64,000 bases of DNA from Anaeromassilibacillus stercoravium (GCA_019118845.1 DWYE01000033.1:3960-67959), one strand, 5' to 3'; numbered from the stretch's first letter, positions 50,795-60,417 are shown. Notes: a model not told the origin generated them from the sequence alone. Made by a program: numbers and translations.

Positions 50795-52396
50795 ATGGAG
50801 CGGATCTGTAAACGGACCATCGCCTTTTTCCTGCTTCTGATGCTGGGGATGCTGGTCGCGGTTTTGAGCGTGTTTACGGTGGCCAGCGGGACCACCCTTG
50901 CCCAGACCGCCGACCAACAGCGGAGCTACCGGCTGGAGGTGACGCAGACGCGCGGGACGATTTACGACTGCAAGATGCGCAGCTTCACAGGGCAGCAGAC
51001 CGAATACGCGGCGGCGATCGTGCCCACCATTGAGGATGCGGCGGCCCTGAGCCGTATCCTAACCCAGCAGGAGATGGCGGACATATACCCATCCCTGACT
51101 GCGGGGAAACCGTTCGCCCTGCGGGTAAAGGATTCCTTTACTGCGGAGGGGGCGGATGTCTTTCCTGTGGAAAAGCGGTATACGGACGAGCAGTCCGCCG
51201 TGCATGTGATCGGCTACCTGGACGGCGCGGGGGTGGGCGTCTCCGGGATCGAAAAGCTCTTTGACCAACAGCTCTCCCAGGGGCAGGGGGAGATCAGCGT
51301 CACGTATCAGGTGGACGCGACCAACCGGGTGCTCGCCGGCGAGGAAAAGACTATCAACGACACCTCCTTCCTCAGCCGCCGTGGGGTGGTTTTGACGCTC
51401 GACCAGGAGATTCAAACCATTGCGGAACAGGCGGCCAAAAAGCACCTCAAAAAGGGCGCTGTGGTGGTGACGGAGATCCCCACATGCAAAATCCGCGCCA
51501 TTGTGAGCCTACCGGATTTTAACCCGAACGATGTGGCCTCCGTGTTGGAGGACGAGGACGCCCCCTTGCTGAACCGCGCGCTGTCCGCCTACAGCGTGGG
51601 ATCGGTCTTTAAGCTGGTTTCCGCGGCGTCCGCCCTGGAATACGGCATCCCTCCGGAGACGCGCTACACCTGCACAGGCGGCATTCAGGTTTCCGATGGG
51701 ATCTTCCATTGCTATAACGGGGAAAGCCACGGCGAGGAGGACATGAGCCGCGCGATTGCGCAGTCTTGCAACACCTACTTTGTGCATGTGATGCAGCAGG
51801 TGCCGCAGGCGCAATTCCTGTTGATGGCGCAAAATCTCGGCTTTGGCAGCAGCGTGGAGATCGCGCCGGGCTTTTCGTCTGCGGCGGGCGACCTCCCCAC
51901 ACTGGACAGCCTGAACATCCCGAAGGCCCTGGCCAATTTCTCCTTTGGGCAGGGCGATTTGACCGCTACCCCGGTGCAGATTGCGGGCATGGTCAATGCG
52001 ATCGCCAGCGGCGGGGAATACACCGCCCCGACGATCTACGAAGGGTTTGTCAACGAAAACCTGCAATATCTGGACCGGGCCAAGACACCGGCGACCCGGC
52101 GCGTGATGACGGAACACACGGCGTCCCTGCTGCGGTCGTTTATGGAAGAATCGGTCAAAGAAGGGACCAGCGAAAAATTTGCACCTGCCTCCGGCGGTGC
52201 GGGTGCAAAGACGGCCACTGCGCAGACGGGAAAATACGAGGACGGCGTGGAAAAGGTCATCTCCTGGGTGGCGGGGTATTATCCTCAGGAGGAGCCGCGC
52301 TATGTCATCACCGTAATGGGCGAGGATGGAACGGGCGGCGGGGCCACCTGTGGCCCGGTGTTTAAGGAGATCGCGGACGCGCTGCCGCTGGAATAG
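50795..52396 (+). CDS. Class B penicillin-binding protein (transpeptidase)
   Basis: The 533-residue protein has one N-terminal membrane helix (about 8-30), a dimerisation domain, and a transpeptidase domain with Ser270-Val-Phe-Lys273 (nucleophile), Ser324-Cys-Asn326, and Lys472-Thr-Ala474 where the usual triad is KTG. It cross-links peptidoglycan in elongation, division or sporulation; which one cannot be told. ATG 50795 follows AGAGGAGGAG; an in-frame TTG at 50774 lies upstream of that SD. It is short for PBP2 and has no PASTA domain. Monocistronic, followed by the alaS T-box promoter. Confidence 0.88.
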   Translation: MERICKRTIAFFLLLMLGMLVAVLSVFTVASGTTLAQTADQQRSYRLEVTQTRGTIYDCKMRSFTGQQTEYAAAIVPTIEDAAALSRILTQQEMADIYPSLTAGKPFALRVKDSFTAEGADVFPVEKRYTDEQSAVHVIGYLDGAGVGVSGIEKLFDQQLSQGQGEISVTYQVDATNRVLAGEEKTINDTSFLSRRGVVLTLDQEIQTIAEQAAKKHLKKGAVVVTEIPTCKIRAIVSLPDFNPNDVASVLEDEDAPLLNRALSAYSVGSVFKLVSAASALEYGIPPETRYTCTGGIQVSDGIFHCYNGESHGEEDMSRAIAQSCNTYFVHVMQQVPQAQFLLMAQNLGFGSSVEIAPGFSSAAGDLPTLDSLNIPKALANFSFGQGDLTATPVQIAGMVNAIASGGEYTAPTIYEGFVNENLQYLDRAKTPATRRVMTEHTASLLRSFMEESVKEGTSEKFAPASGGAGAKTATAQTGKYEDGVEKVISWVAGYYPQEEPRYVITVMGEDGTGGGATCGPVFKEIADALPLE

Positions 52397-52438
52397 CAGA
52401 AATCGGGCAGGAAGGCTACCTTTTGCCGGGATGGATTC

Positions 52439-52467
52439 TTGACATTCCGGCTGTGGACGTTTATAAT
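52439..52467 (+). promoter_or_regulatory. Promoter of the alaS leader
   Basis: TTGACA (52439-52444), 17-base spacer, TATAAT (52462-52467): a full consensus promoter. Confidence 0.92.
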
Positions 52468-52473
52468 CAATCT

Positions 52474-52724
52474 GTAATAAAAAAACAGGCGATGACGGGC
52501 CGATGCCCCTGTCTGCACGGCAAAAGAGAGGGTCTCCAGGGGAGGAATCTTCCTGGCTGAAAGGGACCTGCCGGAAGCGGCGTGCGGCAAGCCAGCCCCC
52601 AGCCCCGCGGCGAGGAACCGCGGCGTTTCCCGCGTTATAGGGATAAGAGCGGCGCCGTTTGGCGCAATTTGGGTGGTACCACGGGTTTTCCCGTCCCATG
52701 TGGACGGGGAAGCTCTATTTTTTT
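52474..52724 (+). promoter_or_regulatory. T-box riboswitch controlling alaS
   Basis: The 250-base leader ends with the T-box core GGGTGGTACCACGGG at 52671-52685, followed by a terminator stem TTTCCCGTCC / GGACGGGGAA (52687-52711) and a T run at 52717-52724. Uncharged tRNA-Ala should pair with the core and favour antitermination, so alaS rises when alanyl-tRNA is short. The specifier codon was not identified with certainty. Confidence 0.9.
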
Positions 52725-52746
52725 GTAGAGGATGGGAGTTTCAAAC

Positions 52747-55377
52747 ATGCAGTGGACAGGACTTAATGAGTTGCGCGAAAAATTTTTATCCTTCTTTGAG
52801 AGCAAAGGGCATATGCGCCTTCCCAGCTTTTCGCTGATTCCGAAGGACGACAACAGCTTGCTCCTCATCAACTCCGGCATGGCGCCGATGAAGAAGTATT
52901 TTACCGGCGAGGTTACGCCGCCGAGCAAGCGCGTCACCACATGCCAGAAGTGCATCCGCACGCCGGACATCGAGCGCGTGGGCATCACGGCGCGCCACGG
53001 CACCTTCTTTGAGATGCTGGGCAATTTCTCGTTTGGCGATTATTTTAAGCATGAGGCGACGGCCTGGGCGTGGGAATTCTGCACCAAGGTGTTGGAGTTG
53101 CCGGTGGACAAGCTTTGGGTGACGATCTACCAGGATGACGACGAGGCGTTTGACATCTGGACGAAAGAAGTCGGCGTTGCGCCGGAGCGCATTGTGCGCA
53201 TGGGCAAGGAGGACAACTTCTGGGAGCACGGTTCCGGCCCTTGCGGCCCCTGCTCGGAAATCTATTTTGACCGCGGCGAAAAGTACGGCTGCGGCAAGCC
53301 GGATTGCGGCGTGGGCTGCGAGTGCGACCGCTATGTCGAATTCTGGAACGTAGTGTTCTCCCAGTTTGACAGCGATGGCAAGGGCAACTACCCGCCGATG
53401 GAGCATCCGAACATCGATACGGGCATGGGTCTGGAGCGCCTGGCCTGCATCATGCAGGGCGTGGACAACCTCTTCCTGGTGGACACCGTGCAAAACATCA
53501 TGAAGCATATCTGCCGGATTGCCGGCATTCAGTACGGTGAGGACGAGAAAAAGGACATTTCGCTGCGCGTGATTACCGACCATATCCGCAGCACCACCTT
53601 TATGATCGGCGACGGCGTCATGCCCTCCAACGAAGGGCGCGGCTACGTATTGCGCCGCCTGCTCCGCCGTGCGGCACGCCATGGCCGTCTGTTGGGAATC
53701 AACCACACCTTCCTGGCGGACGTCGCGAACACGGTGATCGACGAGAACAAGAATGCCTATCCGGAGCTCGACGAGAAGCGAGCGATGATTACAAAGCTGA
53801 TCCATGTGGAAGAGGAGAGCTTTGCCAAGACGATTGACCAGGGAATGCAGATGTTGAACAGCCTGATCGACAAGGACTTCAATGCCTGCCTGTCCGGTGA
53901 GGATGCATTCCGTTTGAACGATACCTATGGCTTCCCGCTCGACCTCACCAAGGAGATCGTTGCGGAGCGCGGGATGACGGTCGACGAAGAGCGCTTCCAC
54001 CAGCTCATGCAGGAGCAGCGCGAGCGCGCCCGCAATGCCCGGAAAAACGCCGGTGCGGACGCTTGGGCGGGCGAAAACGACGTCCTGGCGGATGTGCCGC
54101 CGACGGAGTTCCTGGGGTATGAGAAATCCCAGACCGAGGCGACGGTGCTGGCAATCCTGAAGGACGGGGAGCGCGTCGATCATGCAACGGCGGGCGACGA
54201 AATCGCCCTGGTATTGGACCGCACGACCTTCTACGCGGAGAGCGGCGGCCAGGTGGGAGACGTCGGCCCGATTTCCTCTGCGGACGCGCTGATTGCCATT
54301 GACAATACCACCAAGAACCATGCGAAGAACTTTATCCACCACGGCGTCATCAACGCCGGGACGATTTCGGTCGGCGACCGGGTCCAGACCGAGGGCGATC
54401 CGGAGAACCACCGCGCCATCATGCGCAACCACACAGCGGCACACCTGTTGCAGGCGGCGCTGCGCACCGTGCTGGGCGACCATGTAGAGCAGGCTGGCCA
54501 GCTGGTGGATGAAAAATATGTGCGCTTCGACTTTACCCATTTTGCCGCTCTCACACCGGAGGAAATCCATCGCGTGGAGACGATCGTCAACGGGGTGATC
54601 CTCAGCGGTACGCCGGTCGAATGCCGTGAGATGCCGATTGAAGAGGCCAAGAAGCTGGGCGCAATGGCGCTGTTTGGCGAAAAGTACGGCTCCATTGTCC
54701 GGGTTGTCTCCGTAGGGGATTTCTCCAAAGAGTTCTGCGGCGGCACCCATGTAGATAATACGGGCAAAATCGGCCTGTTTAAAATCCTCTCGGAGAGCTC
54801 TGTAGCGGCCGGCGTGCGCCGTATCGAGGCGGTCACCGGGTTGAATGCGTTGCAGTATTTGAACGATACGCTCGCCCAGCTCGGCGCGGTTGCTTCCGCC
54901 CTGAAGGTGACGTCCGTTTCCGGTTTGGCACAGCGTGCGGAGCAGATGACCGCGGAGCTGAAGGAGAAGGACCGCGAGATTGAATCGCTCAACGCAAAGA
55001 TGGCCGATATGCGCATCAACGGCCTGTTCGAGGGCGCGAAGGACATCAACGGTGTCCGCGTGATTACAGCGCTCTTCTCCGCGACTCCGTCCAATGCACT
55101 GCGCACCATGTGCGATAAGATCCGCGACAACGCGCCAAACGTGGTGGCAGTGTTGGCTGCCACGCAGGACGGCAAGGCGAATATTGCCGTAGCGGTGGGC
55201 AAGGAAGCGCAGCAAAAGGGCCTCAATGCGGGCAAGATCGTGCGCGAGGTCGCCAAGGTTGCCGGGGGCAACGGCGGCGGCAAGGCGGAGTTCGCCATGG
55301 CGGGCGCCAAGGACCTCACCAAGCTGGACGAGGCGCTTGCAGCCGCAGAGGGCGTTGTCAGCGGGATGATGCAGTAA
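52747..55377 (+). CDS. alaS: Alanyl-tRNA synthetase
   Basis: The 876-residue enzyme charges tRNA-Ala. Seen: MQWTGLNELREKFLSFFESKGH at the start, class II motifs (RVTTCQKCIRTPDIERVG; FFEMLGNFSFGDYFK; GMGLERLACIMQGVDNLF), the editing domain with HTAAHLLQAAL and CGGTHVDNTG zinc ligands, and the C-terminal DHHA1/C-Ala domain (GGGNGGGKAEFAMAGAKD). Start 52747 is preferred because GGGAG lies 9-10 bases upstream; an ATG at 52732 would have no SD. Controlled by the T-box leader. Confidence 0.97.
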   Translation: MQWTGLNELREKFLSFFESKGHMRLPSFSLIPKDDNSLLLINSGMAPMKKYFTGEVTPPSKRVTTCQKCIRTPDIERVGITARHGTFFEMLGNFSFGDYFKHEATAWAWEFCTKVLELPVDKLWVTIYQDDDEAFDIWTKEVGVAPERIVRMGKEDNFWEHGSGPCGPCSEIYFDRGEKYGCGKPDCGVGCECDRYVEFWNVVFSQFDSDGKGNYPPMEHPNIDTGMGLERLACIMQGVDNLFLVDTVQNIMKHICRIAGIQYGEDEKKDISLRVITDHIRSTTFMIGDGVMPSNEGRGYVLRRLLRRAARHGRLLGINHTFLADVANTVIDENKNAYPELDEKRAMITKLIHVEEESFAKTIDQGMQMLNSLIDKDFNACLSGEDAFRLNDTYGFPLDLTKEIVAERGMTVDEERFHQLMQEQRERARNARKNAGADAWAGENDVLADVPPTEFLGYEKSQTEATVLAILKDGERVDHATAGDEIALVLDRTTFYAESGGQVGDVGPISSADALIAIDNTTKNHAKNFIHHGVINAGTISVGDRVQTEGDPENHRAIMRNHTAAHLLQAALRTVLGDHVEQAGQLVDEKYVRFDFTHFAALTPEEIHRVETIVNGVILSGTPVECREMPIEEAKKLGAMALFGEKYGSIVRVVSVGDFSKEFCGGTHVDNTGKIGLFKILSESSVAAGVRRIEAVTGLNALQYLNDTLAQLGAVASALKVTSVSGLAQRAEQMTAELKEKDREIESLNAKMADMRINGLFEGAKDINGVRVITALFSATPSNALRTMCDKIRDNAPNVVAVLAATQDGKANIAVAVGKEAQQKGLNAGKIVREVAKVAGGNGGGKAEFAMAGAKDLTKLDEALAAAEGVVSGMMQ

Positions 55378-55381
55378 TTTC

Positions 55382-55410
55382 TTGCGGGGGCTTTCCCCGT
55401 ATGGTATAAT
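55382..55410 (+). promoter_or_regulatory. Promoter of the HIT gene
   Basis: TTGCGG (55382-55387), 17-base spacer, TATAAT (55405-55410), about 65 bases before the TTG start. Confidence 0.7.
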
Positions 55411-55475
55411 GGTTCCGTTAAAAATCGCATAAAACGTCTTTTTGGATCAAAAGACGGCGAAAGGAGGAAAAATCG

Positions 55476-55814
55476 TTGGATTGCGTTTTTTGTAAAATTG
55501 CGGCGGGCGAGATCCCGAGCAAAAAAGCCTATGAGGACGACCGCATCCTGGCGTTCTACGACCTGGATCCCCAGGCGCCTGTACATATTTTGCTGATCCC
55601 GAAGGAGCACATCGAGTCGGCAGCGGACATTACAGAAGAAAACAGCGCGATTGTGGCGCATATCTTTGCGGTGGCGGCAAAACTCGCCAAGGAATTGGAC
55701 CTTGCGCAGGGATGGCGCGTTGTGACCAACGTGGGCAAGGACGGCGGCCAAACCGTGATGCATATGCATTTCCACCTGTTGGGCGGACGCTCCATGGCAT
55801 GGCCTCCGGGCTGA
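55476..55814 (+). CDS. Histidine triad (HIT) family protein
   Basis: The 112-residue HINT-type nucleotide-binding protein hydrolyses adenosine phosphoramidates. It begins CVFCKIAAGEIPS, with two Cys, and ends with the triad QTVMHMHFHLLGGR (HxHxH). Length is typical. The TTG start at 55476 follows AAGGAGG; there is no ATG near. The phosphoribosyltransferase frame follows closely. Confidence 0.93.
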   Translation: MDCVFCKIAAGEIPSKKAYEDDRILAFYDLDPQAPVHILLIPKEHIESAADITEENSAIVAHIFAVAAKLAKELDLAQGWRVVTNVGKDGGQTVMHMHFHLLGGRSMAWPPG

Positions 55815-55880
55815 TGGCCGGTTTGAAGCGGAAATGGAATGGATTACGCGCTGCGGCGTGTAGGAGAGAGGCGGATTATT

Positions 55881-56426
55881 TTGAGTGAAAACAAGTATTA
55901 CCATATGACGATCGCGGGCTGTGAACGCGACCTGCCCATTTGCCCCATCGACGAGCATTTGGACATCGCGGGTTTTGTGATGCTGGGCGATGTGGAAATC
56001 ACGGAAAAGACTGCAAAGGCGCTTTTGGAGAAATGCCCGGAGCACGATGTGGTGGTGACCGCAGAGACCAAGGGAATCCCGCTGTGCTATGAGATGGCGC
56101 GCCAGGGCTGCCGCCGTTATATCGTCGCACGCAAGAGCGTAAAGGCGTATATGCGCAATCCCATCCATGTGGAGGTCAAGTCCATCACAACGGATCATGT
56201 GCAGAAGCTCTATTTGGCTGAGGACGACTACAAGGGCCTGAATGGGAAGCGCGTCCTGATTGTGGACGACGTCATCAGCACGGGAGAATCCCTGGCCGCA
56301 ATGGAAGACCTGGTCAAACAGTTCGGCGGCAATATTGTGGGACGCGCTTGTGTGCTCGCTGAAGGCGATGCGGCGGACCGCAAGGATATCATCTATTTGG
56401 AGCCTCTGCCGCTCTTTACGAAATAA
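55881..56426 (+). CDS. Phosphoribosyltransferase (adenine-PRT-like, type I)
   Basis: The 181-residue protein has the PRPP-binding motif VLIVDDVISTGES near residue 135 and the flexible loop with ARKSVKAYM; VVVTAETKGIPLCYEMAR is the other conserved block. It resembles APRT/xanthine-PRT-like salvage enzymes, but the base is not certain. The TTG at 55881 with GAGAGG about 10 bases upstream is preferred; an ATG at 55839 in the same frame would add 14 residues with a weak SD. It lies 66 bases behind the HIT gene and probably shares its promoter. Confidence 0.8.
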   Translation: MSENKYYHMTIAGCERDLPICPIDEHLDIAGFVMLGDVEITEKTAKALLEKCPEHDVVVTAETKGIPLCYEMARQGCRRYIVARKSVKAYMRNPIHVEVKSITTDHVQKLYLAEDDYKGLNGKRVLIVDDVISTGESLAAMEDLVKQFGGNIVGRACVLAEGDAADRKDIIYLEPLPLFTK

Positions 56427-56485
56427 GGACGGCAAAAGAATACGTCCCCTGCGGACAAAAGGAACCTCTTTGAGGAGGAATGGAC

Positions 56486-58675
56486 ATGCGGCGGCCATTT
56501 GCGCTGGTTGGATTCACGTATCTGCTGGCGCAGGTGGCCGCCGTTTTTCTGGGGACCGCTTGGGCTTTGCCGGTGGCTTGTGTGCTGTTGCTTCTCATGG
56601 GGGTCACATTGCTTCTTCCGCGCTTGCGCTTGAGCATCTTTCCGGTGGCGCTCTGCGCGGCTTCCCTGGCCTTTGGCGGGTTTGCAGCTTTGGCCCCGGT
56701 GGTCACTGCGCCCGGGGAGGCGTTGGACAATACGGACGCTGCGATTTCCGGCACCTTTGTCGAGGCGCCATACCGCTCCTATGACAACCGCTATTGTACG
56801 GTGCAGGTGGACAACGTGGACGGGAAGCCCGTGGACTTCCGAATCCGCCTCTCCCTTCCGGAAAGTGTGGTCGGAAAGGCCGGGGACCGCTTGGAGGGAA
56901 AGGTGCATGTGTATCTTCCGCGCGGTGGGGACGGCTTTTCCAGCCGGAACTACTATGCGTCGCAGAGGATCGCCGCATGTGCTTATTTATATAGCTATGA
57001 ACCCTATACGGTTGTCCCACAGGAGCCAGCCTCTTTTTCCCATTGGATGCAGGAGTTGCGCGTTTCCCTTGGAAAAGCAGTCGAGGCGATCTTGCCGGAG
57101 GAGGAAGCCGGCCTTTTAAAGGGAATCCTCATGGGCGATTCCTCCGGTATTTCACCGGAGCTTGCAGCGGACTTTCGGACCGTCGGCCTTTCCCATGTGA
57201 TGTCGGTCTCCGGGCTGCACATGACCACCGTGGCGAATTTGCTTCTGGCCAGCCTGCTGGCCCTGCGGGTCCCTCGGAAGGGAAGCGCGGCCATCGCTTC
57301 CGTTGGGGTCCTGCTCTTTATGGTGGTGGCGGACTTTGTCCCCTCCGCGACCCGGAGTGGTATCATGTGTCTGCTGTATTTAGCGGGGACACTGCTCTCC
57401 CGCCGGGCGGATTCCCTAAACTCGCTGGGGTTGGCGGTTTGGGTGCTGTGCCTGACCAGCCCCTACGCCGGTGCGGATGTCGGGTTGCTGCTCTCCTTCT
57501 CCGCCACCCTAGGGTTGATCCTGTGTTCCAACCCGCTCACAGCTTGGCTTGATGCGCGGGTGTCCGGTTTTAAATATGGGAAGCGCCTGTTCCATGCCGT
57601 CCACCTGGTTTTGGCGACGAGTGTCAGCGCGACCCTGTTTACCCTGCCCGTGATCGCGCTGACGTTTCGCAGCGTATCCGCGGTAGGGATGCTGGCAAAC
57701 CTGTTGGCTTTGTGGCCGACAACATTGCTGCTCCAATTGGGATTGGGAGCGGCATTTCTCCAGCTTTTGTTGCCGGGAACGTTGGCGGCGATGCCGTTGG
57801 CCATTCCAGCGGGATGGTTGGCAAAGCTTGTGGAAGGGATTGTCCATCAGCTTGCGCAGGTTCCCTATGCCAGTTTGCCGGTCTCGATGGGCTTTGTGCT
57901 CCTATGGATTGCGGCTGTGCTGATCCTGCTGGCGGTATGTGTGCGGATGGGGCCTTCCAAACCGCTTTTGCGTACCGCCGCTTGGCTATCCTGCATTCTT
58001 CTGTTGGCGGGAATCTTTTCCTATCAAGTCTCCCGGCGGGACATCACACGCATTGCAGTGGCGGATGTGGGGAGCGGGCTGTCGGTAGCGGTGACACGCA
58101 ACGGGCATGCCCTGGTGGTCGGCTGCGAAGGATATTCCACACAGTCCCTCGAGAACGAATTACAGGGGCGAGGGGTGCAATCCCTGGATGGGATGCTCCT
58201 GTTTACCCATTTTGGAGAGGAAGCGCATAACGCTGCCGAGGTGTTGGAGGACTATCCGGCCGACCGGCTGGTATTGCCGTCCGGCTACATGGACGACTTT
58301 TTGCAAGCGGAGGCGGCGGAAATCGGAGAAACACACCCGTACCGCGAGGCTGCAAAGCTGACCCTTGGAAGCGCGATCTCTGTGGAGATGGTCAACGGGG
58401 CGGCCTTGTTGAACGCGAACGGTGTGACCGTTTTATTCTGCCCAGCCGGTGTACAGGCGGAGAATTTGCCGGAGGCGTGGCGCTCGCCCCATTTTGCAGT
58501 GCTGGCACAGGATGTTGAGGGAATCGAAGCGGAATATACGGTGCTATCCATGGACGAATCGGATGTGGGCGATGCGGTTGCCGGAAGACAACAGGTAACG
58601 GCCACAGCGGGACTTGGCACAGTGGCCATCGAAATCACGGACGGACAAACTTGCCGGATCAGGAGGGATGCATGA
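56486..58675 (+). CDS. comEC: ComEC/Rec2-family competence protein with degenerate C-terminal domain
   Basis: The 729-residue polytopic membrane protein forms the DNA-uptake channel in transformable bacteria. Seen: N-terminal membrane helices, an OB-like external part (about 85-180), the Competence domain with LLKGILMGDSSGISPELAADFRTVGLSHVMSVSGLHM, several helices to about residue 520, and a C-terminal region that aligns with the metallo-beta-lactamase domain but reads LFTHFGEEAHN where the metal-binding HxHxDH should be. GAGGAGG is 7 bases before ATG 56486. The stop overlaps holA, a common linkage. Confidence 0.88.
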   Translation: MRRPFALVGFTYLLAQVAAVFLGTAWALPVACVLLLLMGVTLLLPRLRLSIFPVALCAASLAFGGFAALAPVVTAPGEALDNTDAAISGTFVEAPYRSYDNRYCTVQVDNVDGKPVDFRIRLSLPESVVGKAGDRLEGKVHVYLPRGGDGFSSRNYYASQRIAACAYLYSYEPYTVVPQEPASFSHWMQELRVSLGKAVEAILPEEEAGLLKGILMGDSSGISPELAADFRTVGLSHVMSVSGLHMTTVANLLLASLLALRVPRKGSAAIASVGVLLFMVVADFVPSATRSGIMCLLYLAGTLLSRRADSLNSLGLAVWVLCLTSPYAGADVGLLLSFSATLGLILCSNPLTAWLDARVSGFKYGKRLFHAVHLVLATSVSATLFTLPVIALTFRSVSAVGMLANLLALWPTTLLLQLGLGAAFLQLLLPGTLAAMPLAIPAGWLAKLVEGIVHQLAQVPYASLPVSMGFVLLWIAAVLILLAVCVRMGPSKPLLRTAAWLSCILLLAGIFSYQVSRRDITRIAVADVGSGLSVAVTRNGHALVVGCEGYSTQSLENELQGRGVQSLDGMLLFTHFGEEAHNAAEVLEDYPADRLVLPSGYMDDFLQAEAAEIGETHPYREAAKLTLGSAISVEMVNGAALLNANGVTVLFCPAGVQAENLPEAWRSPHFAVLAQDVEGIEAEYTVLSMDESDVGDAVAGRQQVTATAGLGTVAIEITDGQTCRIRRDA

Positions 58676-59733
58676 TGCCGGAAATCACAGAAACCGAATT
58701 CAAGAAGCAGATCGAGCGGGGAACCTTCGGCTCGCTTTATCTGTTGCACGGAGAGGAAAAATACCTGCTCAAGCTCTATGCAAACCGCCTGATCGAAAAA
58801 GCCTGCGGGGGTGCATTTCAGGACTTTAACCTGCAACGGATAGACGGCGGAAGCGTGTCCATCGACGACATGGCGGCTGCGGTAGAGGCGGTGCCGTTGT
58901 TGTCCGAGCGAAAATGCGTGGCGGTCTCCGACCTCGACGTAGAGGCGCGCAGTGCGTCGGACCTTTCGAAGCTTTATGAATTGATCGGGATGGTTCCGGA
59001 GAGTACCGTTTTGGTATTTTATCTGCCGTCCGTCGAGATCGATTATAAAAAATCTGCGAAGTGGAAGAAGTTTTTGGCTGCGGTGCAAAAAGCGGGAAAT
59101 ACGGTTTGCTTTAAGCGGAAAACCCAAGCCGACGCGGAAAAAATGCTCTGTGCAGCCGCTGCGAAGCGCCATTGCGAACTGTCGCGCGCGGATGCGGGGA
59201 AGATCATCGAATATACGGGGAACGATCTGCAGGCGCTTTTTCACGAATTGGAAAAGCTCTGCGCCTATGTCGGGCCGGGAAAGGAGATCACCCGCCGGGA
59301 GATCGATCAGTTGGTCACCAAAAATTTTGAAACCACCGTCTTTATGCTTTCCCGCGCCATTTTGGCAAGGCAATATGACAAAGCCTATTCCATTTTGGAC
59401 CTGCTCTTTTATCAGAATGAGGAGCCGGTTTCCGTCCTGGCAGTGCTTTCCACGGCTTACCTGGATCTGTATCGCGTGCGCGCGGCTGTACAGAGTGGGG
59501 AAAGCGCCCTGGAACCGGCAAAGTATTTCGACTATAAGGGAAAGGAGTTCCGCCTGCGCAATGCGGAACGCGACGGCGGAAGATTTTCCATAGAGATGTT
59601 GCGCGAAAGTTTGGATGCGCTTTTAAATGCCGATGTCGCGTTAAAAAGTGCGCGGGGAAATCGCCGTACCGTGATGGAAACGTTGATTGCGCGGTTGCTT
59701 TTGATCGCGGAACGGGAAAAATTTGCAGAGTGA
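58672..59733 (+). CDS. holA: DNA polymerase III delta subunit
   Basis: The 353-residue clamp-loader subunit opens the sliding clamp. Seen: LYLLHGEEKYLLKLYANRLI at the start (degenerate P-loop region typical of delta), the central AAA+-like part with VLVFYLPSVEIDYKKSAKWKKFL, TGNDLQALFHELEKLCAYVG, and a helical C-terminal collar with FRLRNAERDGGRFS. The ATG at 58672 overlaps the comEC stop and follows AGGAGG. The RNase M5-like gene follows 13 bases later. Confidence 0.93.
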   Translation: MMPEITETEFKKQIERGTFGSLYLLHGEEKYLLKLYANRLIEKACGGAFQDFNLQRIDGGSVSIDDMAAAVEAVPLLSERKCVAVSDLDVEARSASDLSKLYELIGMVPESTVLVFYLPSVEIDYKKSAKWKKFLAAVQKAGNTVCFKRKTQADAEKMLCAAAAKRHCELSRADAGKIIEYTGNDLQALFHELEKLCAYVGPGKEITRREIDQLVTKNFETTVFMLSRAILARQYDKAYSILDLLFYQNEEPVSVLAVLSTAYLDLYRVRAAVQSGESALEPAKYFDYKGKEFRLRNAERDGGRFSIEMLRESLDALLNADVALKSARGNRRTVMETLIARLLLIAEREKFAE

Positions 59734-59746
59734 GGGGGGGAACGCA

Positions 59747-60337
59747 GTGCGTCTGAAAGTCAAAGAGGCCGTGATTGTGGAGGGAAAGTATGACAAGATC
59801 AAACTGTCTTCCTTGATCGACGGTGTCATTATCGAGACCAATGGATTTCAGATTTTTAAAGATCCGGAGCAGATGGCCATGATCCGCCGGTTGGCGGAGA
59901 CACGCGGAATTTTGGTCCTGACAGACAGCGATGGGGCCGGATTTGTCATCCGCAATTATCTTTCCAGTTCCATCCCGGCGGAACAGATCAAACATGCCTA
60001 TGTGCCGGATATGTTCGGCAAGGAGAAACGCAAAGAGAAACCCTCCAAAGAGGGGAAGCTCGGCGTGGAGGGCGTGCCGGCCCAAGTGATTTTGGAGGCG
60101 TTGCAGCGTGCGGGAGCCACCTGCGGCCAGGAACCAGTGGCGTGCCCCAAACGGATGATTACCAAGACCGACCTATTTGAGGCAGGGCTCTCCGGCGGGG
60201 AGAACAGCGCACAAAAGCGCCGGGCGCTGTTGAAACGCTTGAAGCTGCCGGAGCATTTGGCCCCCAATGCCCTGGTCAAAGTGTTGAACAGCTTGATGGG
60301 GTATGAAGAATTCTATAAGCTGGTGCAGGAATTGTAG
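59747..60337 (+). CDS. Toprim/DUF4093 protein (ribonuclease M5-like)
   Basis: The 196-residue protein has an N-terminal Toprim domain: AVIVEGKYDKIKL with the catalytic Glu and LVLTDSDGAGFVIRN with the DxD pair, followed by the DUF4093 domain. It resembles RNase M5, which matures 5S rRNA, and is the usual clostridial paralogue. The GTG start at 59747 follows GAGGGGGGG. It is the last gene of comEC-holA-DUF4093; transcription ends before the tRNA promoter. Confidence 0.88.
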   Translation: MRLKVKEAVIVEGKYDKIKLSSLIDGVIIETNGFQIFKDPEQMAMIRRLAETRGILVLTDSDGAGFVIRNYLSSSIPAEQIKHAYVPDMFGKEKRKEKPSKEGKLGVEGVPAQVILEALQRAGATCGQEPVACPKRMITKTDLFEAGLSGGENSAQKRRALLKRLKLPEHLAPNALVKVLNSLMGYEEFYKLVQEL

Positions 60338-60387
60338 AGTGTCTGGAGTCTATTGGCCAAAAAATGCAAAAAAATTGATATTTTGTC

Positions 60388-60417
60388 TTGACATTTTCTT
60401 GTTACCTATGCTATAAT
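60388..60417 (+). promoter_or_regulatory. Promoter of tRNA-Leu
   Basis: TTGACA (60388-60393), 18-base spacer, TATAAT (60412-60417), 14 bases before the tRNA. Confidence 0.88.

Noticed and set aside
52786..55215. Long leftward frame opposite alaS
   Set aside because: Antisense shadow of a highly conserved synthetase; no start signal or recognisable motif.
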